A model generated the notes under the pieces. The model was not told the origin of the DNA. It saw only the letters and a program-made list of their open reading frames with translations, and did not search any database. A program made the position numbers and the translations under genes. 8,094 nucleotides of DNA from Methyloprofundus sp. (lineage in GTDB: Bacteria > Pseudomonadota > Gammaproteobacteria > Methylococcales > Methylomonadaceae). Shown one piece after another: positions 1 to 5,758 of this stretch. How positions within the stretch are numbered: the stretch's first letter is position 1; the number at the start of each line of letters is the position of its first letter. The stretch spans positions 1 through 8,094 of the forward strand of contig WTCN01000125.1 in NCBI GenBank assembly GCA_013138555.1. Direction: 5' to 3'.

Positions 1-54
1 CACAGTGACTTGGATTGTTAATTCATTACCATTACGCGCTATAATTTCAGCCAT
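1..54 (-). CDS. Partial CDS, N-terminal 18 codons, possibly a transposase
   Basis: A minus-strand frame opens with ATG at 54-52 and runs off the left edge without a stop. It encodes MAEIIARNGNELTIQVTV. This short alternating hydrophobic/polar stretch reminds me of the N-termini of ISKra4-type transposases, but that is from memory and 18 residues cannot settle it. The sequence upstream of the ATG has only a weak GAGA-type ribosome site. About 70 bases upstream, on the minus strand, lies a GGGGTGTTGA run (126-117) that could be near an insertion-sequence end. It could equally be an ordinary gene start. Confidence 0.4.
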   Translation of the reverse strand, partial: MAEIIARNGNELTIQVTV

Positions 55-96
55 TCGTTTTCTCTGGGGGGAGTCGGAAAAAGAGAAGTTTAACCC

Positions 97-117
97 ATTT
101 TTAACATTATTAAAAAT
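97..117. repeat. AT-rich inverted repeat, 8-bp arms
   Basis: ATTTTTAA (97-104) and TTAAAAAT (110-117) are perfect reverse complements around a 5-base loop. The repeat lies between the TetR stop and the start of the left-edge frame. Its stem has no G or C, so it is a poor terminator. It could be a protein-binding site for the left-edge gene or part of an element end. Confidence 0.4.
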
Positions 118-151
118 CAACACCCCTGCAAACGAGCTGTATTTATTTGAT

Positions 152-718
152 TTAATTTTGTTTAATCATTTTTTTTAATTTAATAACTTCGTGCTCAAAC
201 ATATTTTCATCGCTGTATACTTGTGAGAGCACGCAAATACCTTGTCCGCTGATAAAGAGCTCCATCGCCAAATTTTCCGCTTGTTCAGGTGTATAGCCTA
301 AATCTAGAAACTGGCGGCTAAGCCAGTTGCGAATCAGATCAAAAATACCTAAGCTCAACTCTCGGGTAAGCGCATCGCTTTTGCCTAGCTCTGTGGCCAA
401 AGTCGCATTTGGACAGCCGTACCGTGTCAATTCGGATTTTCCAGCAACCAGACTATCTATAAAACAATGTAGCCTGGCACTTGCATCAGGGTATTTTTGA
501 TCCCATGCAGCCAATGTGTTCTTGGTATTCTCAATTCTTTGTTTAAAAACAGCCGTTAAAATATCTTCCTTTGACTTAAAGTGGTAAGTGATATTGCCTT
601 TACTTAAGCCCACTTCCTGCACAATATCACTGAAGGCAGTCTTATGAAAGCCCTGCTGGTAAAACAGCTTGTTTGCTGATTTTATGATATTACTTCTTGT
701 TTGTTCGCCTTGTTTCAT
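152..718 (-). CDS. TetR/AcrR-family transcriptional repressor
   Basis: This 188-residue protein has the size and layout of a TetR-family repressor: an N-terminal three-helix DNA-binding domain (about residues 5-50) and a helical ligand-binding and dimerisation domain. The HTH is clear around residues 27-50, with DIVQEVGLSKGNITYHFKSK matching the family's 'vGlskgtlYyHFksKe' signature. The C-terminal part carries RYGCPNATLATELGKSD at 99-115. It resembles the GCPxGxLxxE-type motif of repressors that sense small reactive or hydrophobic molecules, and Cys102 is a possible sensing residue (inference). No good Shine-Dalgarno precedes the ATG. Upstream are promoter boxes with a palindrome in the spacer, so autorepression is likely. 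No divergent target gene is present, so the regulon and ligand are unknown. Confidence 0.93.
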   Translation of the reverse strand: MKQGEQTRSNIIKSANKLFYQQGFHKTAFSDIVQEVGLSKGNITYHFKSKEDILTAVFKQRIENTKNTLAAWDQKYPDASARLHCFIDSLVAGKSELTRYGCPNATLATELGKSDALTRELSLGIFDLIRNWLSRQFLDLGYTPEQAENLAMELFISGQGICVLSQVYSDENMFEHEVIKLKKMIKQN

Positions 719-737
719 AACTATAAACCGGTTCTGT

Positions 738-761
738 TAATAACAGGGATGGCTGTTATTA
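738..761. promoter_or_regulatory. 24-bp inverted repeat in the TetR leader
   Basis: TAATAACAG (738-746) and CTGTTATTA (753-761) are perfect 9-bp reverse complements separated by GGATGG. A further half-site, CTGTTA at 734-739, forms a second overlapping palindrome, CTGTTA-A-TAACAG (734-746). The cluster lies 20-43 bases upstream of the TetR start. It could be an operator with several half-sites or a hairpin in the leader RNA. The protein that binds it is not known. Confidence 0.5.
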
Positions 762-782
762 TTGCGTAAAAAAGGAAGTGCT

Positions 783-811
783 ATGGCACTATATTAGTAC
801 ATTCGTACTAT
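783..811 (+). promoter_or_regulatory. Candidate orphan divergent promoter
   Basis: On the plus strand ATGGCA (783-788, four of six matches to TTGACA) and TACTAT (806-811, five of six to TATAAT) are 17 bases apart and straddle the palindrome at 795-810. A transcript from here would run only into the 3' end of the convergent AraC gene. The only frame downstream is a 25-codon one at 821-898 without a properly spaced ribosome site. Confidence 0.35.
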
Positions 812-819
812 TATTGAAA
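791..819 (-). promoter_or_regulatory. Candidate TetR-gene promoter with operator in the spacer
   Basis: On the minus strand a weak -35 box TTTCAA (819-814) and a -10 box TAATAT (796-791) are 17 bases apart. The spacer holds most of the perfect palindrome TAGTAC-ATTC-GTACTA (795-810). A TetR-family dimer bound there would block RNA polymerase, which is the usual autorepression design. The predicted leader is about 65 bases. Confidence 0.5.
795..810. promoter_or_regulatory. Perfect 16-bp palindrome, candidate TetR operator
   Basis: TAGTAC (795-800) and GTACTA (805-810) are exact reverse complements around ATTC. Length and symmetry fit a TetR-family operator. The site overlaps promoter-like boxes on both strands, so one bound repressor could close both directions. 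It is the best candidate binding site for the adjacent TetR protein (inference from position). Confidence 0.55.
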
Positions 820-875
820 GATGAATTTATCCCTCTGGGTGCTTTACCCTGTTAAAAAGCATGCAAGAATGACTT

Positions 876-1850
876 TCAAATGCTCGCTGTTGCACTGATC
901 ACTTGAGCTCGCGCATGATTAATGCCGGCTTCCTGTGCTTTTATTTTTCGATATTGTGCAGGAGAGCTTGCGCGATACTTCTTAAAGGCTTTACTGAAAG
1001 ACGTTTCAGACTCGTAGCCTACCTCATTGGCTATCTTATAGATAGACAGCTGGGTTTCACGTAAAAATTTTGCAGCAAGATCTATGCGCCAGCGTGAAAG
1101 ATAAGCCGCAGGGCTACAGCCTGTAGACTCTGTAAAGCGCTTTGAAAAAGCCGATCGTGACATAAACACAGTCTCTGCTAACTTATCTACATCCCATTTT
1201 TTACCGGGATACTTGTGCATCAATTCAATAGCGGGGCCTAGTTTAGGGTCTTGTAATGAAGTAATCCAGCTGTATGACTCAGTTTGAGAAGATTTAATCC
1301 AATGGCGAATAATATAAACCAGTAATACGTCAATAAGGCTGGATGTGACAACTGAATAACCAATCGTATCTGACTTATTTTCACTGATGATAAGTTGCAA
1401 TGCCCGGTCTAGCTGTGGGTTTTCATTAATTTCATTGGCTTTTATATGGATAAATTTAGGCAGCAGAGAAAAAAACGGTTGTGCCATATCACCTTCAAGC
1501 GTATAGGAGGCACAGAATAGCCGGCAAATTTCACAATCCTCTGTCTCTTGTCTGGAACGGTTTTTTTGAAAATCAAAGGTTTTGTAAGGGACTGTTTCAG
1601 TTTCTGGATGATTGCTTAAACTATGCCAGGCATTACCTGTAAAAAAGACAATATCACCTTGCATTAAACGGGTAGCCTGGCCGGATTCACTGTCTTTTAC
1701 CCAGCAAACACCTTCCAGAACAAAATGTAACATGGACATTTTGTGGGTAGAAAAATTTAAACCCCAGGAATCACACAGCGTTGGCTGACAAATCAGTTTA
1801 CTGCCCAATTGCCCCACTGTCAGGACTTCTGCCAATACATCAATACTCAT
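876..1850 (-). CDS. AraC-family transcriptional regulator with N-terminal cupin domain
   Basis: This 324-residue protein has an N-terminal ligand-binding cupin-like domain (about 5-185) and a C-terminal AraC/XylS DNA-binding domain (about 205-302). The cupin half shows LHFVLEGVCWV and LMQGDIVFFTGNAWHSL, typical of the cupin_6-type AraC group. A cysteine cluster follows at 106, 109 and 113. The linker WITSLQDPKLGPAIELMHK resembles the conserved 'WL.aLrDp.ig.Al..mH' of that group. The first HTH is near 223-243 (LAETVFMSRSAFSKRF), the second near 270-292 (IANEVGYESETSFSKAFKKY). The start is supported by AGGAAGG at 1859-1853, a few bases upstream. It is not divergent from any gene here, so its target is not evident. 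The family is certain; the ligand is not. Confidence 0.94.
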   Translation of the reverse strand: MSIDVLAEVLTVGQLGSKLICQPTLCDSWGLNFSTHKMSMLHFVLEGVCWVKDSESGQATRLMQGDIVFFTGNAWHSLSNHPETETVPYKTFDFQKNRSRQETEDCEICRLFCASYTLEGDMAQPFFSLLPKFIHIKANEINENPQLDRALQLIISENKSDTIGYSVVTSSLIDVLLVYIIRHWIKSSQTESYSWITSLQDPKLGPAIELMHKYPGKKWDVDKLAETVFMSRSAFSKRFTESTGCSPAAYLSRWRIDLAAKFLRETQLSIYKIANEVGYESETSFSKAFKKYRASSPAQYRKIKAQEAGINHARAQVISATASI

Positions 1851-2005
1851 TACCTTCCTCTTATATTATTGTTAGACAAGTTTAACTTATATTTACAATA
1901 TTTATAACAAAATAGATGAATGGATAGCTAATATACTCATATTACCATTAAATATCTTTTATTTTGCGAGTATAGTTGATGTGAAAGCAAACCTCAGTGT
2001 TCTCT
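1851..2005. other. AT-rich upstream region of the AraC gene
   Basis: This very AT-rich stretch holds the AraC ribosome site and presumably its promoter, though I see no well-spaced -35/-10 pair. A small odd-centred palindrome AAGTT-T-AACTT lies at 1878-1888. No coding frame is apparent. The rest of the intergenic gap, to 2217, is mostly the MITE-like element at 2006-2174 and then a short AT-rich tail behind the LysR stop. Confidence 0.5.
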
Positions 2006-2174
2006 GTAACTTCTCATTATCCACTGTCATCTGACCTATGCAAAAGCCCTCATTCCTGTATCCCGTTAGTAGGAATCTATGTTCAACGTGGATTCCCGAT
2101 AAACAGACTTCGGGAATGACGACCTTACCCAGTCAAGCTTTATCTGCATTGACCCGTGAATAATGAGAAGTTAC
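2006..2174. repeat. MITE-like element with 15-bp terminal inverted repeats
   Basis: GTAACTTCTCATTAT (2006-2020) recurs as its exact reverse complement at 2160-2174, bounding 169 bases with no coding frame. Similarity continues a few bases inward with mismatches. Inside lie nested inverted repeats: TCATTCC (2050-2056) with GGAATGA (2113-2119), ATTCCT (2052-2057) with AGGAAT (2071-2076), and ATTCCCGA (2092-2099) with TCGGGAAT (2110-2117). GGAATCTA (2072-2079) also nearly mirrors TGGATTCC (2089-2096). The layout fits a non-autonomous miniature element or a REP-like palindromic unit. No target-site duplication is clear, although CTCTG occurs near both ends (2002-2006 and 2179-2183). Confidence 0.6.
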
Positions 2175-2217
2175 TGCCCTCTGCGATAAAAATGTTAGAT
2201 TATTTATGCTCACCTAC

Positions 2218-3081
2218 TTATAAGCCAACATTACGATCAAATATATCAATCAATAAATCCTTCAAGACGGTAATTCTATTTACTCCTCTTAAATCCGGAT
2301 GAATTAACACCCATATATCCATTGCCGCCTCTTCTATTAAAGGGCTTATACGCTTTAGCCCTGGATCATGCTCTGCAAACCAGGGCGATAAACAGCCAAT
2401 ACCGGCACCATTTCGTACCAAACTAGAGAGTGTTTTATAGGTATTGACCTGTGTTACAGTGGGCGCTCCAGAACACGCTTTGTCTGTCCATTGTTCCACT
2501 GGTGCTTGGCTATAAGCTGGAATCCAGCGTACCCAAGGATAGTAGGCTAAAGGTTTTGATGGGTCTATTACATAATCATTGCTGGCGTAGACAGCCACCG
2601 GAAGTTGACATATTTTTTTTCCGACCATATCCAGTGGTGGGGATTGCGTAAACCTTAATGCAATATCCGCTTCTCTTCTAGCAAGGTTAGCTAAGGCTGT
2701 TTCGCTGCTGAGATGTATATTTAATTTAGGGTGCTGGCTTAAAAACGGGGCTAAGCGCTCACAAATCCACTCGTCAAATATATCGGGTATATGGATATAT
2801 ACCTTGCCTGTCAATTCAGTATCTGCACCTTCAATTCGCCTCTGTGAACCGAGCAGCAAGTCTTCCATGCCTTCGGCTGCCTTGCTGATTATTTTGCCCG
2901 ATGCAGTCATGACATAACCCGAAGGTGTTTGCTCAAATAAACGAGCAGAGAGCTGCTCTTCCAGTGCTGAAATTCTTCTCGACACGGTTGTGTGGTTAAC
3001 TTTTAAGCTTTTAGCCGCCCCTCTAATTGATCCTTCCCGTGATAATGCCAGCACAAATCGTGCATCATCCCAATTTGCCAT
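2218..3081 (-). CDS. LysR-family transcriptional regulator
   Basis: This 287-residue protein is a standard LysR-type regulator, slightly shorter than the usual 300. The winged HTH occupies about residues 1-60, with GSIRGAAKSLKVNHTTVSRR at 17-36 and EEQLSARLFEQTPSGYVMTASG at 41-62 (recognition helix and wing). An effector-binding domain of the periplasmic-binding-protein fold follows from about 92, with READIALRFT (136-145) and NGAGIGCLSPWFAE (224-237) in the expected places. A textbook AGGAGGT (3091-3085) sits just upstream of the ATG. It is transcribed divergently from the RND operon across a 310-bp gap. That is the classic arrangement for a LysR regulator and its target, so control of that operon is the leading inference. 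The ligand is unknown. Confidence 0.95.
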   Translation of the reverse strand: MANWDDARFVLALSREGSIRGAAKSLKVNHTTVSRRISALEEQLSARLFEQTPSGYVMTASGKIISKAAEGMEDLLLGSQRRIEGADTELTGKVYIHIPDIFDEWICERLAPFLSQHPKLNIHLSSETALANLARREADIALRFTQSPPLDMVGKKICQLPVAVYASNDYVIDPSKPLAYYPWVRWIPAYSQAPVEQWTDKACSGAPTVTQVNTYKTLSSLVRNGAGIGCLSPWFAEHDPGLKRISPLIEEAAMDIWVLIHPDLRGVNRITVLKDLLIDIFDRNVGL

Positions 3082-3130
3082 AAGACCTCCTAAATTTTTT
3101 CTGCATACAAAAACCTACACCCCATTCATC

Positions 3131-3250
3131 ATGCTCTCGTTTCCACGCGCCGCGTCACTGCCATTAAGTTTAGTATTTCGATATAGGAAGCGCATCCTAT
3201 GGCTCTTCCCTTAACTATGCTCCGCGATGCAGAGCGTTGGAGCGAGACTC
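3131..3250. repeat. GC-rich palindrome cluster, likely remnant of a dispersed repeat
   Basis: This stretch is richer in GC than its surroundings and packed with short inverted repeats: ACGCG-C-CGCGT (3145-3155), ATAGGA (3183-3188) with TCCTAT (3195-3200), and GCTCC (3219-3223) with GGAGC (3239-3243). TCACGTGA (3249-3256) follows at its edge. The wording (CCACGC, GATGCAGAGCGTTGGAGCG) recalls dispersed intergenic repeats of several proteobacteria. I know these only in general terms, so the identification is tentative. No coding frame is convincing. Confidence 0.45.
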
Positions 3251-3273
3251 ACGTGATGTTTGTCTGGTGTTAT

Positions 3274-3293
3274 GTGGTGCAAATATGCACCAC
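3274..3293. promoter_or_regulatory. Perfect palindrome, candidate operator of the RND operon
   Basis: GTGGTGCA (3274-3281) and TGCACCAC (3286-3293) are exact reverse complements around AATA. If the TATTAT box at 3315-3320 is the -10, this site is centred near -43, where activators commonly bind next to a weak -35. No good -35 sequence is present (ACTAAT at the right spacing), which fits an activated promoter. The binding protein could be the divergent LysR protein or one of the other two regulators. Confidence 0.5.
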
Positions 3294-3336
3294 TAATGGA
3301 TTACATTGTCTATTTATTATCCATTATTTTGTTGCT

Positions 3337-3358
3337 ATTGTTAAGCCGTGATAACAAT
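3337..3358. promoter_or_regulatory. 7+7 dyad with T-N11-A motif upstream of the RND gene
   Basis: ATTGTTA (3337-3343) and TAACAAT (3352-3358) are exact reverse complements around an 8-base spacer. The dyad contains T(3341)-N11-A(3353), the generic LysR-type recognition pattern. It lies 34 bases before the RND start, so it may fall in the leader of the transcript, as a repression site or RNA hairpin, rather than upstream of the promoter. Confidence 0.45.
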
Positions 3359-3378
3359 CACACAACGACTTTACTTTT

Positions 3379-3384
3379 AGAGGA
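3379..3384 (+). promoter_or_regulatory. Ribosome binding site fixing the RND start
   Basis: AGAGGA lies 7 bases before the ATG at 3392. Neither the in-frame TTG at 3260 nor the ATG at 3296 has a comparable site, which favours the shorter protein. Confidence 0.7.
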
Positions 3385-3391
3385 CAACAAA

Positions 3392-5749
3392 ATGGCTATA
3401 CAAACAACCCAGACCGACCGAATGCAGGTCTTATCCCTTTTTCTGGTGCGTTGGCGCTGGTTATTAATGATTTTATCACTATTAGTGGTGGGTGCTATGG
3501 CTAGCGGGGGGAGACATATCGCTTTTGCCACTGATTATGAAGTGTGGTTTTCAGATGATAACCCGCAATTTCAGGACTTTATTAACCTGCAAAATACCTA
3601 TGATAAATCTGATAATGTCTTATTTTTGATCACCCCTAAACACGGCGATGTATTTACTGCTTCTACCTTAGACAGTGTGGAGTGGTTAACTAAACAGACC
3701 TGGAAAATGCCTTATACAACGCGTGTTGATTCAGTGAGCAACTTTCAGCATACGGAAGCAATAGAGGATGATTTAATCGTTGCAGATTTAGTCAGCAAGG
3801 CGACTACTTTAAGCACGAGTCATTTACAACGAATCAAACAGATTGCGCTGCAAGAACCTTTATTATTGCATCGCTTGATTTCTGAGGATGCCAGAGTAAC
3901 GGCGGTTTCAGCAACGATTAACTTGCCTAAAAACATGCAAGAAGGTAGTCCGACGGTAGTCGCTTATGCGCGTGATTTAATCGGCCAGTTACAGGTACGT
4001 GACCCTAATCTTGAAATACGTTTGACGGGCTTAGTGCTGATGGATAATGCATTTATGGAAGCGTCTATGCAAGATATGAGTTCACTCACGTTAATTATGT
4101 TTGCGCTTATTTTGTTCGGGTTAGTGGTGTTGTTACGCAGTATCACTGGTACGCTGAGTGTGTTATTTATTATTATGCTATCCATTATGGCAACGATGGG
4201 ATTCTCTGGTTGGACGGGCGTTTTATTGACCCCTGTTTCTGCGGGGGCACCGACTATTGTTATGACCATCGTGGTTGCACATGCCGTGCATATTCTGGTG
4301 TCAGTGTTGCAAGGGATGCGCGCAGGTTCATCGAAACGTGATGCAGTTACTGAAAGCCTTAGAATTAATATACAACCCATATTTTTGGCTTCAATTACCA
4401 CGATAATCGGCTTTTTATCTATGCACTTTTCAGATGTTCCGCCGTTTCATCATCTAGGAAATATGGTGGCGGTGGGCGTGGTGATGGCCTTTTTACTTTG
4501 TATGACGGTATTGCCTTGGTTATTGATGTTGTTGCCAATGCGAGTCAAACAGCTAGAAGACCACCAGAACCGCTATATGCTAGGGTTAAGTCATTTTATT
4601 ATCAACAGACGAAACCCTATTTTAGTGGTGTTCTCTATATTAAGCATTTCCTTGGCGAGTTTGATTAGCCAAAATGAAGTGAATGACAAAATATGGGAAT
4701 ACTTTGATACCTCCGTGCCTTTTCGGATGGATACGGATTATGCATCAGAACATTTAACAGGGACTTACCATCTTGAATACGCCTTAATAAGCACTGAAAA
4801 AAGAGGCATTACTGAGCCTGCCTACCTCAAAAAAATAGATAGCTTTCAGCAATGGCTTAGCCAGCAGCCGGAAGTCATTCATGTCAATACCATTGCTGAC
4901 ATTATGAAACGTCTGCATAAAAATATGCATGGCGACCATGACGAGTGGTACAGATTACCCGAAAATAAACAGTTAGCTGCACAATACCTATTACTTTATG
5001 AAATGTCATTGCCATACGGTCTGGATTTAAACAACCAGATTAATCTGGATAAATCTGCAACCCGTATCACTGTGTCTTTGCATAATCTGTCTAGCTCAGA
5101 AATGATTGCTTTTAATGAAAAAGCAGAGCAATGGTTGACACTGAATGCCAGTGAATTGAGCTATATCGGTAGTAGTCCAATGTATATGTTTTCTCATATC
5201 AGCAAACGCACCGTGTACCAGATGATGGGCGGAGTCGCCTTTGCCCTGGTGTTGATCTCGGTGATCTTAATGTTCGCGTTACGCTCTTTCAAAATAGGTT
5301 TAATTAGTCTTGTTCCTAACTTAGTCCCTCCTTTAGTCGCTTTTGGAATATGGGGAGTCAGTGTCGGTCAAGTGGGCTTTGCAGAGTCTGTCGCCATTGG
5401 TATGACTATCGGTATTATTGTCGATGATACGGTGCATTTTTTAAGCAAATACTTACGTGCCAGGCGTGAAAAAGGTCTCAGTGCCGAGGAAGCCGTTAGC
5501 TATGCATTATCGAATGTCGGTGTGGCATTGATGATTACCACGCTGGTTCTGGTGGCAGGGTTTTCAGTATTAATGTTGTCAACATTTAAGTTGAATTATC
5601 AGCTGGGGGCTATTACCGCGTTAACTATTGGCATCGCACTGATTCTGGATTTTTTCTTATTACCCGCCTTACTTATTCTGTTAGATAAACGTGATTATAA
5701 GCAAACAGCAGAAACCTACAATAAACCCATACTAACAACTTATTCTTAG
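3392..5749 (+). CDS. RND/MMPL-superfamily inner-membrane exporter
   Basis: With the ATG at 3392 the protein has 785 residues, usual for the two-repeat COG1033-type RND exporters (predicted SSD/MMPL proteins). TM1 is at about 18-38. A large periplasmic loop follows, opening with DYEVWFSDDNPQFQDFINLQ, a family hallmark. A five-helix block spans about 230-385. TM7 is near 407-425, then a second periplasmic domain and a second five-helix block from about 611, giving about 12 TM helices. The second TM4-like helix has GIIVDDTVHFLSKY (D678, D679), expected for proton relay. The equivalent place in the first half reads VVAHAVHIL, with His297 where relatives I recall have Asp. It likely uses the proton gradient to move a hydrophobic or lipid-like substrate. 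It is followed 9 bases on by the LolA-like gene and belongs to its operon. The substrate is unknown. Confidence 0.93.
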   Translation: MAIQTTQTDRMQVLSLFLVRWRWLLMILSLLVVGAMASGGRHIAFATDYEVWFSDDNPQFQDFINLQNTYDKSDNVLFLITPKHGDVFTASTLDSVEWLTKQTWKMPYTTRVDSVSNFQHTEAIEDDLIVADLVSKATTLSTSHLQRIKQIALQEPLLLHRLISEDARVTAVSATINLPKNMQEGSPTVVAYARDLIGQLQVRDPNLEIRLTGLVLMDNAFMEASMQDMSSLTLIMFALILFGLVVLLRSITGTLSVLFIIMLSIMATMGFSGWTGVLLTPVSAGAPTIVMTIVVAHAVHILVSVLQGMRAGSSKRDAVTESLRINIQPIFLASITTIIGFLSMHFSDVPPFHHLGNMVAVGVVMAFLLCMTVLPWLLMLLPMRVKQLEDHQNRYMLGLSHFIINRRNPILVVFSILSISLASLISQNEVNDKIWEYFDTSVPFRMDTDYASEHLTGTYHLEYALISTEKRGITEPAYLKKIDSFQQWLSQQPEVIHVNTIADIMKRLHKNMHGDHDEWYRLPENKQLAAQYLLLYEMSLPYGLDLNNQINLDKSATRITVSLHNLSSSEMIAFNEKAEQWLTLNASELSYIGSSPMYMFSHISKRTVYQMMGGVAFALVLISVILMFALRSFKIGLISLVPNLVPPLVAFGIWGVSVGQVGFAESVAIGMTIGIIVDDTVHFLSKYLRARREKGLSAEEAVSYALSNVGVALMITTLVLVAGFSVLMLSTFKLNYQLGAITALTIGIALILDFFLLPALLILLDKRDYKQTAETYNKPILTTYS

Positions 5750-5758
5750 GATACGAAC

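Larger units (their letters stand above)
3082..3391. other. Divergent control region between LysR and the RND operon
   Basis: This 310-bp gap has no convincing gene. From left to right it holds the LysR ribosome site, a short AT-rich tract, the GC-rich repeat cluster (3131-3250), the perfect palindrome at 3274-3293, an AT-rich stretch with a TATTAT box (3315-3320), the dyad at 3337-3358 and the ribosome site of the RND gene. A frame in phase with the RND gene extends back to a TTG at 3260, but it has no ribosome site and runs through the palindromes. I treat it as non-coding. Confidence 0.6.

Noticed and set aside
821..898. 25-codon plus-strand frame between the TetR and AraC genes
   Set aside because: The purine run sits only a base before the ATG, the frame overlaps the AraC 3' end, and the peptide is unremarkable. 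Kept only as a possible remnant in the findings.
1878..1888. AAGTT-T-AACTT palindrome upstream of AraC
   Set aside because: It is short and in a very AT-rich stretch, where such palindromes are expected by chance.
2451..2651. 66-codon plus-strand frame
   Set aside because: It lies antisense within the LysR effector domain and its translation resembles no protein I know.
2990..3214. 74-codon plus-strand frame
   Set aside because: It starts antisense inside the LysR HTH and runs into the palindromic repeat region; no ribosome site.
3260..3391. Extension of the exporter by 44 residues from an upstream TTG, or by 32 from the ATG at 3296
   Set aside because: Neither start has a ribosome site, the extension crosses two palindromes in a control region, and the family normally begins close to TM1. 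The ATG at 3392 has AGAGGA at good spacing.
3964..4401. 145-codon minus-strand frame
   Set aside because: It is wholly antisense to the conserved membrane block of the exporter and looks like a shadow frame with no ribosome site or recognisable protein.
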